The notes under the pieces were generated by a model. That model saw nothing but the letters and a program-made list of their open reading frames with translations. It was not told the DNA's origin and made no database searches. Positions 25,578-35,577 of a stretch of 64,000 bases of DNA are shown here, piece after piece; the stretch's first letter is position 1, and every line of letters starts with the position of its first letter. The DNA comes from Roseateles sp. Lineage in GTDB: Bacteria; Pseudomonadota; Gammaproteobacteria; Burkholderiales; Burkholderiaceae_C. A program made the translations under genes and the position numbers. The stretch spans positions 1 through 64,000 of the forward strand of contig NZ_JAFAGT010000091.1 of assembly GCF_019237615.1 (NCBI RefSeq). The letters run 5' to 3'.

Positions 25578-27875
25578 TCAGAACCGCATGTCGGCGCGCA
25601 GCGAGACCACGCGGAAGGTGCGGTTGCTGGTCCAGCTCTCGGTCAGGCGATGGTTGGCGAGGTCCACGCCTTCGGTGGACGCGGTGGCGTCGCGTGGCAG
25701 CAGGTTGGCCAGCGACAGCCTCCAGTTGATGCCGTCGCGAACGGAGCCGCTGCTCCAGGACAGGTAGGCGTCGAAGACACGGCGGTCGCTTTCCTCGCGG
25801 GTCAGCGTGGTGGTCTGCTGCACGCGGGTGCCGGGCACGTAGTTGACGTTGAAGCCGCTTCCGAAGTTCTGGCCCAGCGCCCTCCAGCGGTGGTCCAGGC
25901 CCAAGTTCAGGCTGCCGCGAGGCTGCTGGTCGAGGCGGGCATTGGCGCCCGGGATACCTCGGACCTTGCTGTCGAAGACCGCGAAGTTGAAGCGGAGCAG
26001 CAACTGCTGCCATTCGGGCGGCGCGTCTTCCCAGACCTCGTCCAGCCGCGACTTGACCTCGAACTCGAAGCCCATGGTGCGCGCGCCTTCCATGTTGCGA
26101 GGCCGGCTGACCCAGCGCTGCTCGCTGTCCCAGGACACGCTCTCCAGCTGCACCTCGCTGCGGATCAGACTCTTGATGTCGCGGATGAATGCGCTGCCGG
26201 AGACGATGCCGCCGGTGGGCAGCCAATGCTCCAGACTGAGGTCGATGCCGGTGGCCAGCTCAGGCTTGAGGTTGGGATTGCCCGAGCGGTCAGCGTGGGT
26301 CTGCAGGTTGGGGCCGGTGGGGTAGGTGGCGTTGATGGAGGGGCGGGCGATCAGGTCGTTGAGGTTGGGCGAGCGGTAGCTGCGCGTCAGGCTCAGGCGG
26401 ACCTGGTCCTTGGGAAGGGACTCGGGCTTCCACAGCAGGTGAAGCAGCGGCGACGCGACCTGCGAGACGTTGTGCGTCTCGGGCAACAGGCCACTGGCGT
26501 CGGCGCGGGTCTCGATGCGCTCGTAGCGCAGGCCCGCGTAGACCGACCAGATCTTGCTGGGGCTCCACTCGTCCTGCGTGTAGGCGGCGAAGCGCAGGTT
26601 GCTGGATCCCAGCGTGTTGCCGAACTTCTGCAGGCTGACGGGCTCCTCACCGTTGACCAGCGTGCGGCGCAGTTGCGTGCGCTGGCTGCTCTCGGATTCC
26701 ACGCCGGTCACCCACTGGTGCTCCTGGGCCGTTTTCAGGCTCCACTTGCCGCCCAGGCTGGTCTGGTCTTCCTCGGTGGCGTTGCGGTCTTCCTGGGCGC
26801 GCACCCGCTCGCCGTTCAGGCTTTCCAGGCGCAGGCTGTTGCCGGTGTTCCTGAACCCGCCGCGGCCCAGGCGCAGGTCCCAGCTCTCGCCGGGCTGGGG
26901 GCGGTAGTTGGCCGACAGGTTGAGCCGCAGGTTGTGCATGCGCCCGTCGTTCTCGCCGTTGACCTCGCGGAAGCGCGTGAAGCCCTCGGCTGTGTTGTGA
27001 CTCCTGCCGTCGCTCTGGGATAGCGCGAAGAACGGCGTGACGTTGAAGCTCAGCGTGTCGCTGTACTTCCAACGCAGCCGGGCGTTGCCGTTCAGGGTGG
27101 CGCTCTTGCCGGTGCTGGTGCCGACCTGCGAGGTGTGCTCCAGCACCTCGCCAGTCTCGGCGTCGGTGACGCGGATCTGCGAGTTGATGTTGTTGAAGCG
27201 CCGGTGCAGGCCGCCGTTGGTGGAAACGGCACCGACGAACTCGTCGCCGTTGGGGCCACCCCATTTCAGGTTGCGTGTCCAGCTGAAGTCGGCCTGCGGT
27301 TCCCCGCGGTCCTGGCCCAGCGTGAAGCGCAGCTCGTGGTTGGACTTCTGCAGCGGCTCGCGAAGGATGATGTTGATGGTGCCGGCAATGGCCCGCGCGC
27401 CGGTCTCGGCGGTGGGGGCGCGGTAGACCTCGATGCGCTCGATCTGGTCGGGTGGCAGGTCTTCGACGGCGAAGCCGGCCGGGGCGCGCTCGCCGTCGAC
27501 AAGGATCTGTGTGAAGCCGCTTCCCATGCCGCGCATGCGGATGTCGCCGCTGCGGCCCGGCCGGCCGCCGATGGTGACGCCCGGCAGGCGGCGCAGCACG
27601 TCGCCGAGCACGGTGTCGCCGTAGCGATCGAGGTCCTCGCGCTCGATGACGATCTTGCTGGCAGTGCTGTTGCGGCGGCGACTGTTGGCGGTAGGCCCGC
27701 TGCTGATCTCGACGCGGTCCAGGCGGTTGCCTGCACCACTGGCCGCGGCGGCGGGTGCGCTGGCGGCGGCGGGTGCGCTGGCGGCGGCAGCGGGGGGCTG
27801 GGGCGGCGCGGGCGTCTGAGCCGCGCTGATCGCACAGGCACACAACGTGGCCAGCGCAAGGAGTGGTCGGCTCAT
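25578..27875 (-). CDS. TonB-dependent outer-membrane receptor
   Basis: Outer-membrane beta-barrel of 765 aa. A signal peptide (about 1-19) is followed by an Ala/Pro/Ser-rich linker (about 20-48) and a plug domain with KIVIEREDLDRYGDTVLGDV, LPGVTIGG, RMRGMGSGFTQILVDGERA and IERIEVYRAP. A barrel of about 580 residues ends in the aromatic strand VSLRADMRF. The plug resembles the CirA/FepA-like group more than BtuB, but the ligand (siderophore, sugar, peptide) cannot be told. There is no adjacent FecI/FecR, ABC transporter or TonB. Nested palindromes lie about 40 bases before its start. Confidence 0.9.
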   Translation of the reverse strand: MSRPLLALATLCACAISAAQTPAPPQPPAAAASAPAAASAPAAAASGAGNRLDRVEISSGPTANSRRRNSTASKIVIEREDLDRYGDTVLGDVLRRLPGVTIGGRPGRSGDIRMRGMGSGFTQILVDGERAPAGFAVEDLPPDQIERIEVYRAPTAETGARAIAGTINIILREPLQKSNHELRFTLGQDRGEPQADFSWTRNLKWGGPNGDEFVGAVSTNGGLHRRFNNINSQIRVTDAETGEVLEHTSQVGTSTGKSATLNGNARLRWKYSDTLSFNVTPFFALSQSDGRSHNTAEGFTRFREVNGENDGRMHNLRLNLSANYRPQPGESWDLRLGRGGFRNTGNSLRLESLNGERVRAQEDRNATEEDQTSLGGKWSLKTAQEHQWVTGVESESSQRTQLRRTLVNGEEPVSLQKFGNTLGSSNLRFAAYTQDEWSPSKIWSVYAGLRYERIETRADASGLLPETHNVSQVASPLLHLLWKPESLPKDQVRLSLTRSYRSPNLNDLIARPSINATYPTGPNLQTHADRSGNPNLKPELATGIDLSLEHWLPTGGIVSGSAFIRDIKSLIRSEVQLESVSWDSEQRWVSRPRNMEGARTMGFEFEVKSRLDEVWEDAPPEWQQLLLRFNFAVFDSKVRGIPGANARLDQQPRGSLNLGLDHRWRALGQNFGSGFNVNYVPGTRVQQTTTLTREESDRRVFDAYLSWSSGSVRDGINWRLSLANLLPRDATASTEGVDLANHRLTESWTSNRTFRVVSLRADMRF
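27748..27783. repeat. Two direct 18-bp repeats in the TonB receptor linker
   Basis: The unit GCGGCGGGTGCGCTGGCG occurs twice in tandem (27748-27765, 27766-27783), followed by a partial third copy. It encodes the repeated SAPAAA residues between signal peptide and plug. Whole-codon length means copy changes would alter linker length without breaking the frame. Confidence 0.7.
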
Positions 27876-27915
27876 GGGCGCGCATTCTTGCGGATGCGCG
27901 GCGAGGGCCGCTCAC

Positions 27916-27939
27916 GTAAATCGCTCATTTACATGAGCG
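27916..27939. promoter_or_regulatory. Nested palindromes upstream of the TonB receptor
   Basis: GTAAAT-cgctc-ATTTAC (27916-27932) overlaps CGCTCA-tttaca-TGAGCG (27922-27939), sharing the central CGCTCATTTAC. They stand 41-64 bases before the receptor start in an A/T-richer patch of a GC-rich genome. A repressor or activator site is likely; it does not match the classical Fur or Zur box. Confidence 0.5.
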
Positions 27940-27959
27940 GAAGTTATGGGGGCTCGTGT

Positions 27960-27981
27960 CACGCCGCCTGCCTGCGGCGTG
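27960..27981 (-). terminator. Hairpin after ompW
   Basis: CACGCCGC-ctgcct-GCGGCGTG forms an 8-bp GC-rich stem with a 6-base loop, 37 bases past the ompW stop. There is no T-run, so it may be a weak terminator or an mRNA 3' protector. Confidence 0.45.
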
Positions 27982-28018
27982 TCGGCAGCGTCCGCAGTGG
28001 CCGCTGCCAGGCCCGGGC

Positions 28019-28627
28019 TCAGAAGCGCCAGCCCAGACCCACGCTTGCCAGCGTCGGGTTGACCTTGAACTTGCCGGCCGACGCGCCGGCGGAGTAGACG
28101 GTGGTGCCCAGGTTGACCTGCTTCAGGTCGAAGTTCAGATAGGTGCCCTGGGTGATCTCGACGTCGGCACCGATCTGCCAGGCCAGGCCCCAACTGCTGC
28201 GCTTGATGCTGGGCTTGAGGGCCGCCTGCACCTCGGGTGCGAACTCCACCGAGGAGAAGTTGGTGTAGTTCAGGCCGGCGCCGATGTAGGGGCGCACGAC
28301 GCCGGTCGGGTTGAGGTGGTATTGCAGCGTCAGCGTCGGTGGCAGGTGCTTGAGCGAACCGATCTCGCTGCCGTTGGCGTACAGCTTGTGCTTCTGCGGG
28401 TAGGTCAGGATCAGCTCGGCCGCGATGTTGGGCGCGAAGAAGTAGCTGAAGTCGACCTCGGGAAAAGTCTTGTTGTTGATGGACAGGCCCAGGCCCGTGC
28501 TGTCCTTGTTGGCCGAGTCAAGGTGCAGTGCGCGCACGCGCACCAGCAGCGGGCCTTCCTCGGCCTGGGCCAGCGGCGCGGCCAGGGCGGCGAGGATGGC
28601 GGCGAGGGCGGGAATCTTCTTGAACAT
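28019..28627 (-). CDS. ompW: OmpW family outer-membrane protein
   Basis: Eight-stranded outer-membrane barrel of 202 aa with a signal peptide (cleavage near AQA-EEG). It has the family features VRVRALHLDSANKDST, ETFYF-like PEVDFSYFFAPNIAAELI, LPPTLTLQYHL and the C-terminal aromatic GLGWRF. OmpW/OprG proteins pass small hydrophobic molecules. Their genes respond to oxygen through FNR/ANR in gammaproteobacteria, and an FNR-like box stands upstream here (28694-28707). Confidence 0.92.
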   Translation of the reverse strand: MFKKIPALAAILAALAAPLAQAEEGPLLVRVRALHLDSANKDSTGLGLSINNKTFPEVDFSYFFAPNIAAELILTYPQKHKLYANGSEIGSLKHLPPTLTLQYHLNPTGVVRPYIGAGLNYTNFSSVEFAPEVQAALKPSIKRSSWGLAWQIGADVEITQGTYLNFDLKQVNLGTTVYSAGASAGKFKVNPTLASVGLGWRF

Positions 28628-28693
28628 GGATGGCTCCTGTGAATGGGGCAGGCCCCGATGGAGTCATTCCACGTCCGGTGTCGGCCGGCCAGT

Positions 28694-28707
28694 TTGATGC
28701 AGCGCAA
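28694..28707. promoter_or_regulatory. FNR/ANR-like box upstream of ompW
   Basis: TTGAT-GCAG-CGCAA matches the consensus TTGAT-N4-ATCAA at 8 of 10 positions (first half perfect). It is centred about 73 bases before the ompW ATG. Known FNR control of ompW/oprG makes the position meaningful; binding is inferred. Confidence 0.4.
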
Positions 28708-28772
28708 CATGCCCGTGCGGCCCTGCCTTTGGAGGCGGCGTGGCTTTGCGCTGGGTCAATCCCGGGCCGGAT

Positions 28773-28804
28773 GGCAGGGCATCCGCGCAACAGCGCGGCC
28801 TGCC
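28773..28804 (-). terminator. Bulged hairpin ending the ahcY-tlyA-metF operon
   Basis: GGCAGG-gcat-CCGCGC-aaca-GCGCGG-CCTGCC folds into a 12-bp stem with a 4-base bulge and 4-base loop, 11 bases past the metF stop. No T-run follows. Confidence 0.5.
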
Positions 28805-28815
28805 CCGCGGGCGTG

Positions 28816-29649
28816 TCAGCGGCCCAGGCCCAGGCGCCTGCAGAGCTCCAGCGTCAGCCCGCTCTGGTTCAGCGTGTAGAAGTGGATGCCGGGCGCGCCG
28901 CCGGCGATGAGGCGCTCGCACAGCCGCGTAATGACGTCCAGGCCGAAGGCCCGGATGCTCGCCGTGTCGTCCATGAAGCCTTCCATCCTCATCTGCACCC
29001 AGCGCGGCATGTCGATGCCGTCGCGTTGCGCGAACTGGGCGATGCGGCCGTAGTTGTGGAAGGGCATGATGCCCGGCACGATGGGCTGGGTGACGCCCAG
29101 CTTGCGGGCCTCGTCGACGAAATGGAAGTAGGCGTCGGCGTTGAAGAAGAACTGCGTGATGGCGCCGTCGGCGCCGGCGCGCATCTTGTCGGCGAAATGC
29201 TGCAGGTCCTTGGCCGCGTAGCGCTGCTGCGGATGGACCTCGGGGTAGGCGGCGACCTCGATGTGCCAGTCCGGCCCCTGCGTCTCGCGGATGAAGCTGA
29301 CCAGCTCGGACGCATAGCGGAACTCGCCGGCCGTGGCCGTGCCGCTGGGGAGGTCGCCGCGCAGCGCGACGACTCGGTGGATGTCCTGGGCACGGTAGGT
29401 GGCCAGGATCTCGGCGATGCTCTCGCGCGTGGAGCCCACGCAGGAGAGGTGCGGTGCGGCCTCGAAGCCGGCGGCGGCGATGTCCGTCACGGCGGACAAG
29501 GTCTTGTCGCGCGTGGAACCGCCGGCGCCGTAGGTGACGCTGAAGTACTGGGGCTTGAGCGCGCCCAGCTCCTGCACGACGGTCTTGAGCTTGTCGACGC
29601 CGATCGGCGTGTTGGGGGGGAAGAACTCGAAGGAAACAGGGGTGCTCAT
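28816..29649 (-). CDS. metF: Methylenetetrahydrofolate reductase
   Basis: FAD-dependent reduction of 5,10-methylene-THF to 5-methyl-THF, supplying the methyl group for methionine. The 277 aa show FEFFPPNT, VTYGAGGSTRDKT, PHLSCVGSTR, VALRGDLP and GADGAITQFFFNAD. The ATG at 29649 (PVSFEFF start) was chosen; its first bases overlap the tlyA stop (ATGA). Third gene of the SAH-riboswitch operon. Confidence 0.96.
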   Translation of the reverse strand: MSTPVSFEFFPPNTPIGVDKLKTVVQELGALKPQYFSVTYGAGGSTRDKTLSAVTDIAAAGFEAAPHLSCVGSTRESIAEILATYRAQDIHRVVALRGDLPSGTATAGEFRYASELVSFIRETQGPDWHIEVAAYPEVHPQQRYAAKDLQHFADKMRAGADGAITQFFFNADAYFHFVDEARKLGVTQPIVPGIMPFHNYGRIAQFAQRDGIDMPRWVQMRMEGFMDDTASIRAFGLDVITRLCERLIAGGAPGIHFYTLNQSGLTLELCRRLGLGR

Positions 29650-30391
29650 CGTGACGCCCACAAGAAGAATTCGCGATTGCCATCACCGCCGGTGATGGGG
29701 CTGTCGAAGTAGTCCAGCACCTTGAGGCCGAGGGCCGTGCAGGCCAGGCGCACGCGGGCTTCCAGTACGGGGTAGTCGGACTCGTCCTTGACGAGGCCGC
29801 CCTTGCCCAGGGCTTGTGGCCCCAGCTCGAACTGCGGCTTGATGAGCACGAGCAGGTGGCCGTGCACCTCCAGCCAGGGCAGCAACTCCGGGAGGCTGCC
29901 CACCATGGAAATGAAACTCAGGTCGCCGACGATGAGCGTGAAGCCGCCCGTCGGCGTATGCGGGCGCAGCGCGCCCAGCTCGCGCACGTGAGTGCCCTCC
30001 AGCGCTGTCACGCGCGGGTCGGCCTGCAGCCGCGCATGCAACTGCCCATGGCCCACGTCCACGCCGACGACATGGCGCGCGCCATGGGCCAGCAGACAGT
30101 CCGTGAAGCCACCGGTGCTCTGACCCACGTCCAGCACCGTGTGGCCGGCCACGTCGAAGCCGGTGCGCGCCAGCGCCCCCTCCAGCTTGAGCCCGCCGCG
30201 CGACACATAGCGCAGTTCGGCGTCGTCGGTGACGCGCAGCCGGGCCGTCTGGGGCAGGTCCTCGCCGGCCTTCTTCAGCACGGCCCAGCCGGCGGGCGAG
30301 GCCCATTCGGCGACGCCATTGCCGATCAGGCGCTGGGCCACCGAGCGCGTCGGTGCCAGGCCCAGGGCGACGAGAAGCTGGTCCGCACGCA

Positions 30392-30392
<1 letters not shown>
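29646..30392 (-). CDS. tlyA: TlyA family rRNA (cytidine-2'-O)-methyltransferase
   Basis: SAM-dependent methyltransferase of 248 aa. An S4 RNA-binding domain covers residues 1-60 (MRADQLLVALGLAPTRSVAQ) and an FtsJ-like Rossmann domain carries VLDVGQSTGGFTDCLLAHGA and LIVGDLSFISM. Characterised relatives methylate C1409 of 16S and/or C1920 of 23S rRNA; some are called hemolysins. Its ATG shares one base with the ahcY stop (TGATG) and its stop overlaps metF. As a producer of SAH it fits an SAH-controlled operon. A longer N-terminus would run antiparallel to no known domain and was rejected. Confidence 0.92.
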
Positions 30393-31804
<1,412 letters not shown>

Positions 31805-31857
31805 GCGGGCTCCTTCAAGCGAATGAAGCCGCTGGCGACGCTGCGGGGGAATGGTCC

Positions 31858-31887
31858 TCACCCAGGCACGATCGGCCAGCGGGTGAG
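31858..31887 (-). promoter_or_regulatory. Candidate expression-platform stem of the SAH riboswitch
   Basis: On the mRNA, CTCACCC (31887-31881) can pair with GGGTGAG (31864-31858) across 16 bases. The first arm is part of the aptamer's 3' strand GCGCTCACC, so aptamer closure and this 7-bp stem exclude each other. How the alternative affects the ahcY ribosome-binding site or termination is not visible by eye. Confidence 0.5.
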
Positions 31888-31955
31888 CGCAGTTGCAGGG
31901 GGTCTGGATTTCCGAGCCTGGCCTCAAGGTGCTGAGGTTGCAACGCTCCTCGGAA
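31882..31955 (-). ncRNA. S-adenosylhomocysteine (SAH) riboswitch aptamer
   Basis: The leader reads, 5' to 3', CCGAGGAGCGTTGCAACC, a variable hairpin (CCTCAGCACCTTGAGG), CCAGGCTCGGAA, a variable linker, and CTGCAACTGCGCTCACC. This is the conserved SAH riboswitch order: CCGAG pairs with CTCGG (P1-type stem), GAGCG/GTTGC segments with GCGCTC, and the AGGCTCGG core is intact. It begins about 8 bases after a TAGAAT -10 element and precedes ahcY. SAH binding turns these switches on in characterised members. Confidence 0.9.
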
Positions 31956-31962
31956 GACCTGC

Positions 31963-31968
31963 ATTCTA
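31963..31968 (-). promoter_or_regulatory. -10 element of the ahcY operon
   Basis: TAGAAT on the minus strand places the transcript start near 31956, directly at the 5' end of the aptamer. No good -35 is seen at 17 bases; CTGACG lies at 19 bases, at the end of the upstream YcaQ-family gene. Confidence 0.6.
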
Positions 31969-31989
31969 GCGACGCCGCCGAGCTCCCCG

Positions 31990-33081
31990 TCAGAAGGTGG
32001 CACCCAGAAAGGCCGCCATGCGTTCGATCTCCTCTGCCAGCGCCGCCTTGAAGCCCGCGTCGCGCGGCGCGCGGCCCGCCACATAGCCGCAATCCACCCG
32101 CAGCCGCCCGGCCTTGACGCCTGCGTTGGCCCAGCCTACGACCTGGTCGCGCCACAGCAGCGGAAGTGCGTAATGGCCGCGCACGCGCTTTGGCGCCGGC
32201 GTGTAGGCCTCGAAGCGGTAGGCCCAGCCCCACAGCAGTTCGAAGCGGCGGCGGTCCCAGACGACGGGGTCGAAGGGCGCCAGCAGCCGCACCTGGCCGG
32301 GGATGCGCCAGCCGCGCGTCGGATCCTCGCCGGCCGGCCAGTACCAGTCGACGCCATCGACCCGGGCGTGCGCAAGCCTGGCCTTGGCGCGCAGCAGGGT
32401 GGGCTTGCGCAAGTCCTGCCACTGGTGGGCGGCGCTGGAGAGCATGCTGACGAGCTGGGACAGGCTGCCGGCAGGCAGCGGCGCGTACTTCCGGACCAGC
32501 ACGTCGGCCATCGCGTCCATGGCTGCCTGCGGGTCGTCATGGGCCTGCCATGCCGGCCCCAGCCGGTACACGCGCGTGCCGTTGTCGCGCCGCGCGACGT
32601 CGAGCTGGCCGCGGTAGTGCAGGCCGTCCAGCAGCTCGGTCGACAGCCGGCTGTTGCCGCCGAACCAGTTCTTCACCGGCCCATGGTTCAGCGCCGCGTC
32701 GACCTCGGCCGGATGGGCCTCGCCCAGGCGCTCCACCTCGGCCAGCACGGCGTTGGCGAGCTGCCAGCGCGCCGCGTCCCAGACGCGGCGTGTCGTGCGC
32801 GGGTGCATCAGCGCGCGCAGCGCGGGTGCGACGAAGCCGTAGTTGATGAAGAAGTCCTCCTGCAGCGGCAGGCGCGGGTAGCGGCGCTCGAGATCGCCGG
32901 CCTGGTAGCCCTTGACTCGGTGGCGCAGCGTCAAGTCCTGCGCTCGTGCGGGCGCGCGAAGCGGATCGGCCTGCACGAAGCCTCCGAGCCGCTCGACGGC
33001 CTTGAGCAAGGTGGTGGGCGGGAACAGGCTGCGCGCCACGGCGTGGCGGCGCAGCGCGTCGATGTCAAGGCGAGTGGGCAT
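31990..33081 (-). CDS. YcaQ/AlkZ-family winged-helix DNA glycosylase-like protein
   Basis: Protein of 363 aa of the HTH_42 family (winged-helix crosslink repair glycosylases such as E. coli YcaQ and Streptomyces AlkZ). Seen: [20 protein letters not shown], the inserted [11 protein letters not shown] block, three winged-helix-like segments, and the C-terminal [21 protein letters not shown] barrel. The catalytic QxQ/QxD pattern of AlkZ corresponds to VQADP here. ATG 33081 chosen for homology. Unhooking of DNA crosslinks is the family role; the substrate here is inferred. It shares the minus strand with ahcY but the latter has its own promoter. Confidence 0.8.
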   Translation of the reverse strand: MPTRLDIDALRRHAVARSLFPPTTLLKAVERLGGFVQADPLRAPARAQDLTLRHRVKGYQAGDLERRYPRLPLQEDFFINYGFVAPALRALMHPRTTRRVWDAARWQLANAVLAEVERLGEAHPAEVDAALNHGPVKNWFGGNSRLSTELLDGLHYRGQLDVARRDNGTRVYRLGPAWQAHDDPQAAMDAMADVLVRKYAPLPAGSLSQLVSMLSSAAHQWQDLRKPTLLRAKARLAHARVDGVDWYWPAGEDPTRGWRIPGQVRLLAPFDPVVWDRRRFELLWGWAYRFEAYTPAPKRVRGHYALPLLWRDQVVGWANAGVKAGRLRVDCGYVAGRAPRDAGFKAALAEEIERMAAFLGATF

Positions 33082-33249
33082 CGGGTGGGCTGTCTGCGGT
33101 CGTGCAGGTCGACGAAGGGTCGATGATCGCCGCGGTTGGGCATGTCGGTCGGCGCGGCGGCGAGCGTCCTGATCTGCAAGTGGCCTGCGCGGTGGTGGGT
33201 TGGGGCGGATCAGGTTGGCGGCCCGCGCGGCAGGGCCGGGCGGCGGCAC

Positions 33250-33255
33250 TAGAAT
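33250..33255 (+). promoter_or_regulatory. Candidate -10 element of yajC-secDF
   Basis: TAGAAT, 50 bases before the yajC GTG, is identical to the ahcY -10. No convincing -35 at the right spacing. Confidence 0.35.
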
Positions 33256-33305
33256 TCAAGGTTGCCCTGCGGTTCCCGCGGCCACCTCTCACCAAGGAAA
33301 TCAAC

Positions 33306-33629
33306 GTGTTCATCTCCAACGCCTACGCCCAGGCCGCCCCGGCCGCCGCCGGTCCCGAGTCCGGCCTCCTCGGCATGCTGCCGCTGGTGCTGATGTTCGT
33401 CGTGCTGTACTTCGTCATGATCCGGCCGCAGATGAAGCGCCAGAAGGAGGCGAAGGCCATGATCGCAGCGCTGGCCAAGGGCGACGAGGTCGTCACGGCC
33501 GGCGGTGTGATCGGCAAGATCAGCAAGCTGGGCGACAACTTCATCCACCTCGAGGTGGCCAACGGAGTCGAGATCCAGATCCAGCGCGGCGCCATCACCC
33601 AGGTTCTCCCCAAGGGCAGCTTGAAGTAA
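33306..33629 (+). CDS. yajC: Preprotein translocase subunit YajC
   Basis: Small inner-membrane partner of SecDF of 107 aa. One membrane helix (LGMLPLVLMFVVLYFVMI) is followed by RPQMKRQKEAKAMIAALAKG and the beta-rich EVVTAGGVIGKI domain. The start is GTG 33306, 8 bases after AAGGAA; a longer frame from 33102 lacks homology. Followed by secD and secF with 58 and 12 bases. The queA-tgt pair that often precedes yajC is absent; a divergent YcaQ gene is there instead. Confidence 0.94.
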   Translation: MFISNAYAQAAPAAAGPESGLLGMLPLVLMFVVLYFVMIRPQMKRQKEAKAMIAALAKGDEVVTAGGVIGKISKLGDNFIHLEVANGVEIQIQRGAITQVLPKGSLK

Positions 33630-33687
33630 ATCGCGACATGCCCATCTCCCGGGCCACGCCGTCCGGGCGCTGACAAGGAAGTCCCTC

Positions 33688-35565
33688 ATGAACCGCTATC
33701 CGCTCTGGAAGTACGCGCTCCTGCTCGTCGCGCTGCTGATCGGCACGCTCTATACGCTGCCCAACCTGTTCGGCGAGGCCCCTGCTGTGCAGGTGTCCAG
33801 CGCCAAGGTCACCGTCAAGGTCGACCCGGCGCTGCAGGCCCGCGTCGAGTCCTTGCTGAAGGAGGCCGGCGTCCAGGCGGACTACGTGCAGTTCGACGGC
33901 AACTCGATCAAGGCGCGCTTCGCCGACACCGACACGCAGCTCAAGGCCAAGGACGCCATCAACAAGGCGCTCAATGCTGACCCGGCCGAGCCGACCTACA
34001 TCGTTGCGCTGAACCTGCTGTCGCGCTCGCCGCAGTGGCTGACCGCACTGCACGCCAACCCCATGTACCTGGGCCTGGACCTGCGCGGCGGCGTGCATTT
34101 CCTGATGCAGGTCGACATGAAGGCGGCGCTGACGAAGAAGGCAGAGGCGCTGACCGGCGACGTGCGCAGCATGCTGCGCGAGAAGAATGTCCGTCACGCC
34201 GGCATCAGCCGCGACGGCAACACGGTGCTGATCGCCTTCCGCGACGCAGAGCAGCGCACCGCCGCGCTGAACCTGCTTCAGGCCCAGATCCCGGAAGTGA
34301 CCTGGGCGCCTCAGGGCGAGGGCAGCAGTCTGCAACTGGTCGGCAACCTGTCGCCCAAGGCCCAGGTGGCAGTGCAGGACGCGGCGCTGAAGCAGAACAT
34401 CACGACGCTGCACAACCGCGTCAACGAGTTGGGCGTGGCCGAACCCGTCATCCAGCAGCAGGGCCTGGACCGCGTCGTCGTGCAGTTGCCCGGCGTGCAG
34501 GACACGGCCAAGGCCAAGGACATCATCGGCCGCACCGCGACGCTGGAGCTGCGCATGGTGGACGACAGCGCCGAGGCCCAGGCCGCGCTGGCCGGCACGG
34601 GCCCCGTGCCCTTCGGCACCGAGCGTTTCATCGACCGCGGTTTCGGTCCCATCATCGTCAAGCGCCAGGTCATCCTGACCGGCGACAACCTGAACGACGC
34701 CCAGCCCGGTTTCGACGAGAACCACAACCCGGCCGTGCACCTGACCGTGGACGCCAAGGGCACCCGCGTGATGAAGGAGGTCTCGCGCGAGAACGTCGGC
34801 AAGCGCATGGCCATCCTGCTGTTCGAGAAGGGCAAGGGCGAGGTCGTCACGGCGCCGCGCATCAACTCCGAACTGGGCAGCCGCTTCCAGATCACCGGCT
34901 CGATGACGACGCAGGAAGCCGCCGACACGGCACTGCTGCTGCGCGCCGGCTCGCTGGCCGCGCCGATGGACATCATCGAGGAGCGCACCATCGGTCCCAG
35001 CCTGGGCAAGGACAACATCGAGAAGGGCATTGCCAGCGTCACCTGGGGCTTCGTCGCCGTGGCCGGCTTCATGTGCATCTACTACATGCTGTTCGGCCTG
35101 TTCTCGTCGCTGGCGCTGGGTTTCAACCTGTTGCTGCTGATGGCCATCCTGTCGATGATGCAGGCCACGCTGAGCCTGCCCGGCATCGCGGCCATGGCGC
35201 TGGCGCTGGGCATGGCCATCGACGCCAACGTGCTGATCAACGAGCGCATCCGCGAGGAGCTGCGTGGAGGGGCGACGCCGCAGGCGGCCATCCACGCCGG
35301 CTACGAGCGCGCCTTCGCGACCATCCTGGACTCCAACGTGACGACGCTGATCGCCGGTTTGGCGCTGCTGGTGTTCGGCTCCGGCCCCATCAAGGGCTTC
35401 GCCGTCGTGCACTGCCTGGGCATTCTGACCTCGATGTTCTCGTCCGTCGTGTTCTCGCGCGGCCTCGTGAACCTCTGGTACGGCCGCCAGAAGAAGCTCA
35501 AGTCCCTGTCCATCGGCCAGGTGTGGAAGCCCACGCCCGACGCCGCCGAGTCGACCGCGGCCTAA
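33688..35565 (+). CDS. secD: Protein translocase subunit SecD
   Basis: Inner-membrane subunit that uses the proton-motive force to help release exported proteins. 625 aa: first helix at the N-terminus (YALLLVALLIGTLYTLPNLF), large periplasmic domain, the LGLDLRGGVHFLMQVD motif, then five helices with NVLINERIREELRGGATPQ. AAGGAA lies before the ATG. Second gene of yajC-secD-secF. Confidence 0.97.
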   Translation: MNRYPLWKYALLLVALLIGTLYTLPNLFGEAPAVQVSSAKVTVKVDPALQARVESLLKEAGVQADYVQFDGNSIKARFADTDTQLKAKDAINKALNADPAEPTYIVALNLLSRSPQWLTALHANPMYLGLDLRGGVHFLMQVDMKAALTKKAEALTGDVRSMLREKNVRHAGISRDGNTVLIAFRDAEQRTAALNLLQAQIPEVTWAPQGEGSSLQLVGNLSPKAQVAVQDAALKQNITTLHNRVNELGVAEPVIQQQGLDRVVVQLPGVQDTAKAKDIIGRTATLELRMVDDSAEAQAALAGTGPVPFGTERFIDRGFGPIIVKRQVILTGDNLNDAQPGFDENHNPAVHLTVDAKGTRVMKEVSRENVGKRMAILLFEKGKGEVVTAPRINSELGSRFQITGSMTTQEAADTALLLRAGSLAAPMDIIEERTIGPSLGKDNIEKGIASVTWGFVAVAGFMCIYYMLFGLFSSLALGFNLLLLMAILSMMQATLSLPGIAAMALALGMAIDANVLINERIREELRGGATPQAAIHAGYERAFATILDSNVTTLIAGLALLVFGSGPIKGFAVVHCLGILTSMFSSVVFSRGLVNLWYGRQKKLKSLSIGQVWKPTPDAAESTAA

Positions 35566-35577
35566 GGAACGCCCGTC

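Noticed and set aside
25437-27023. 528-codon plus-strand frame opposite the TonB receptor
   Set aside because: Shadow of the receptor gene; no domain, and the receptor has clear plug and barrel motifs.
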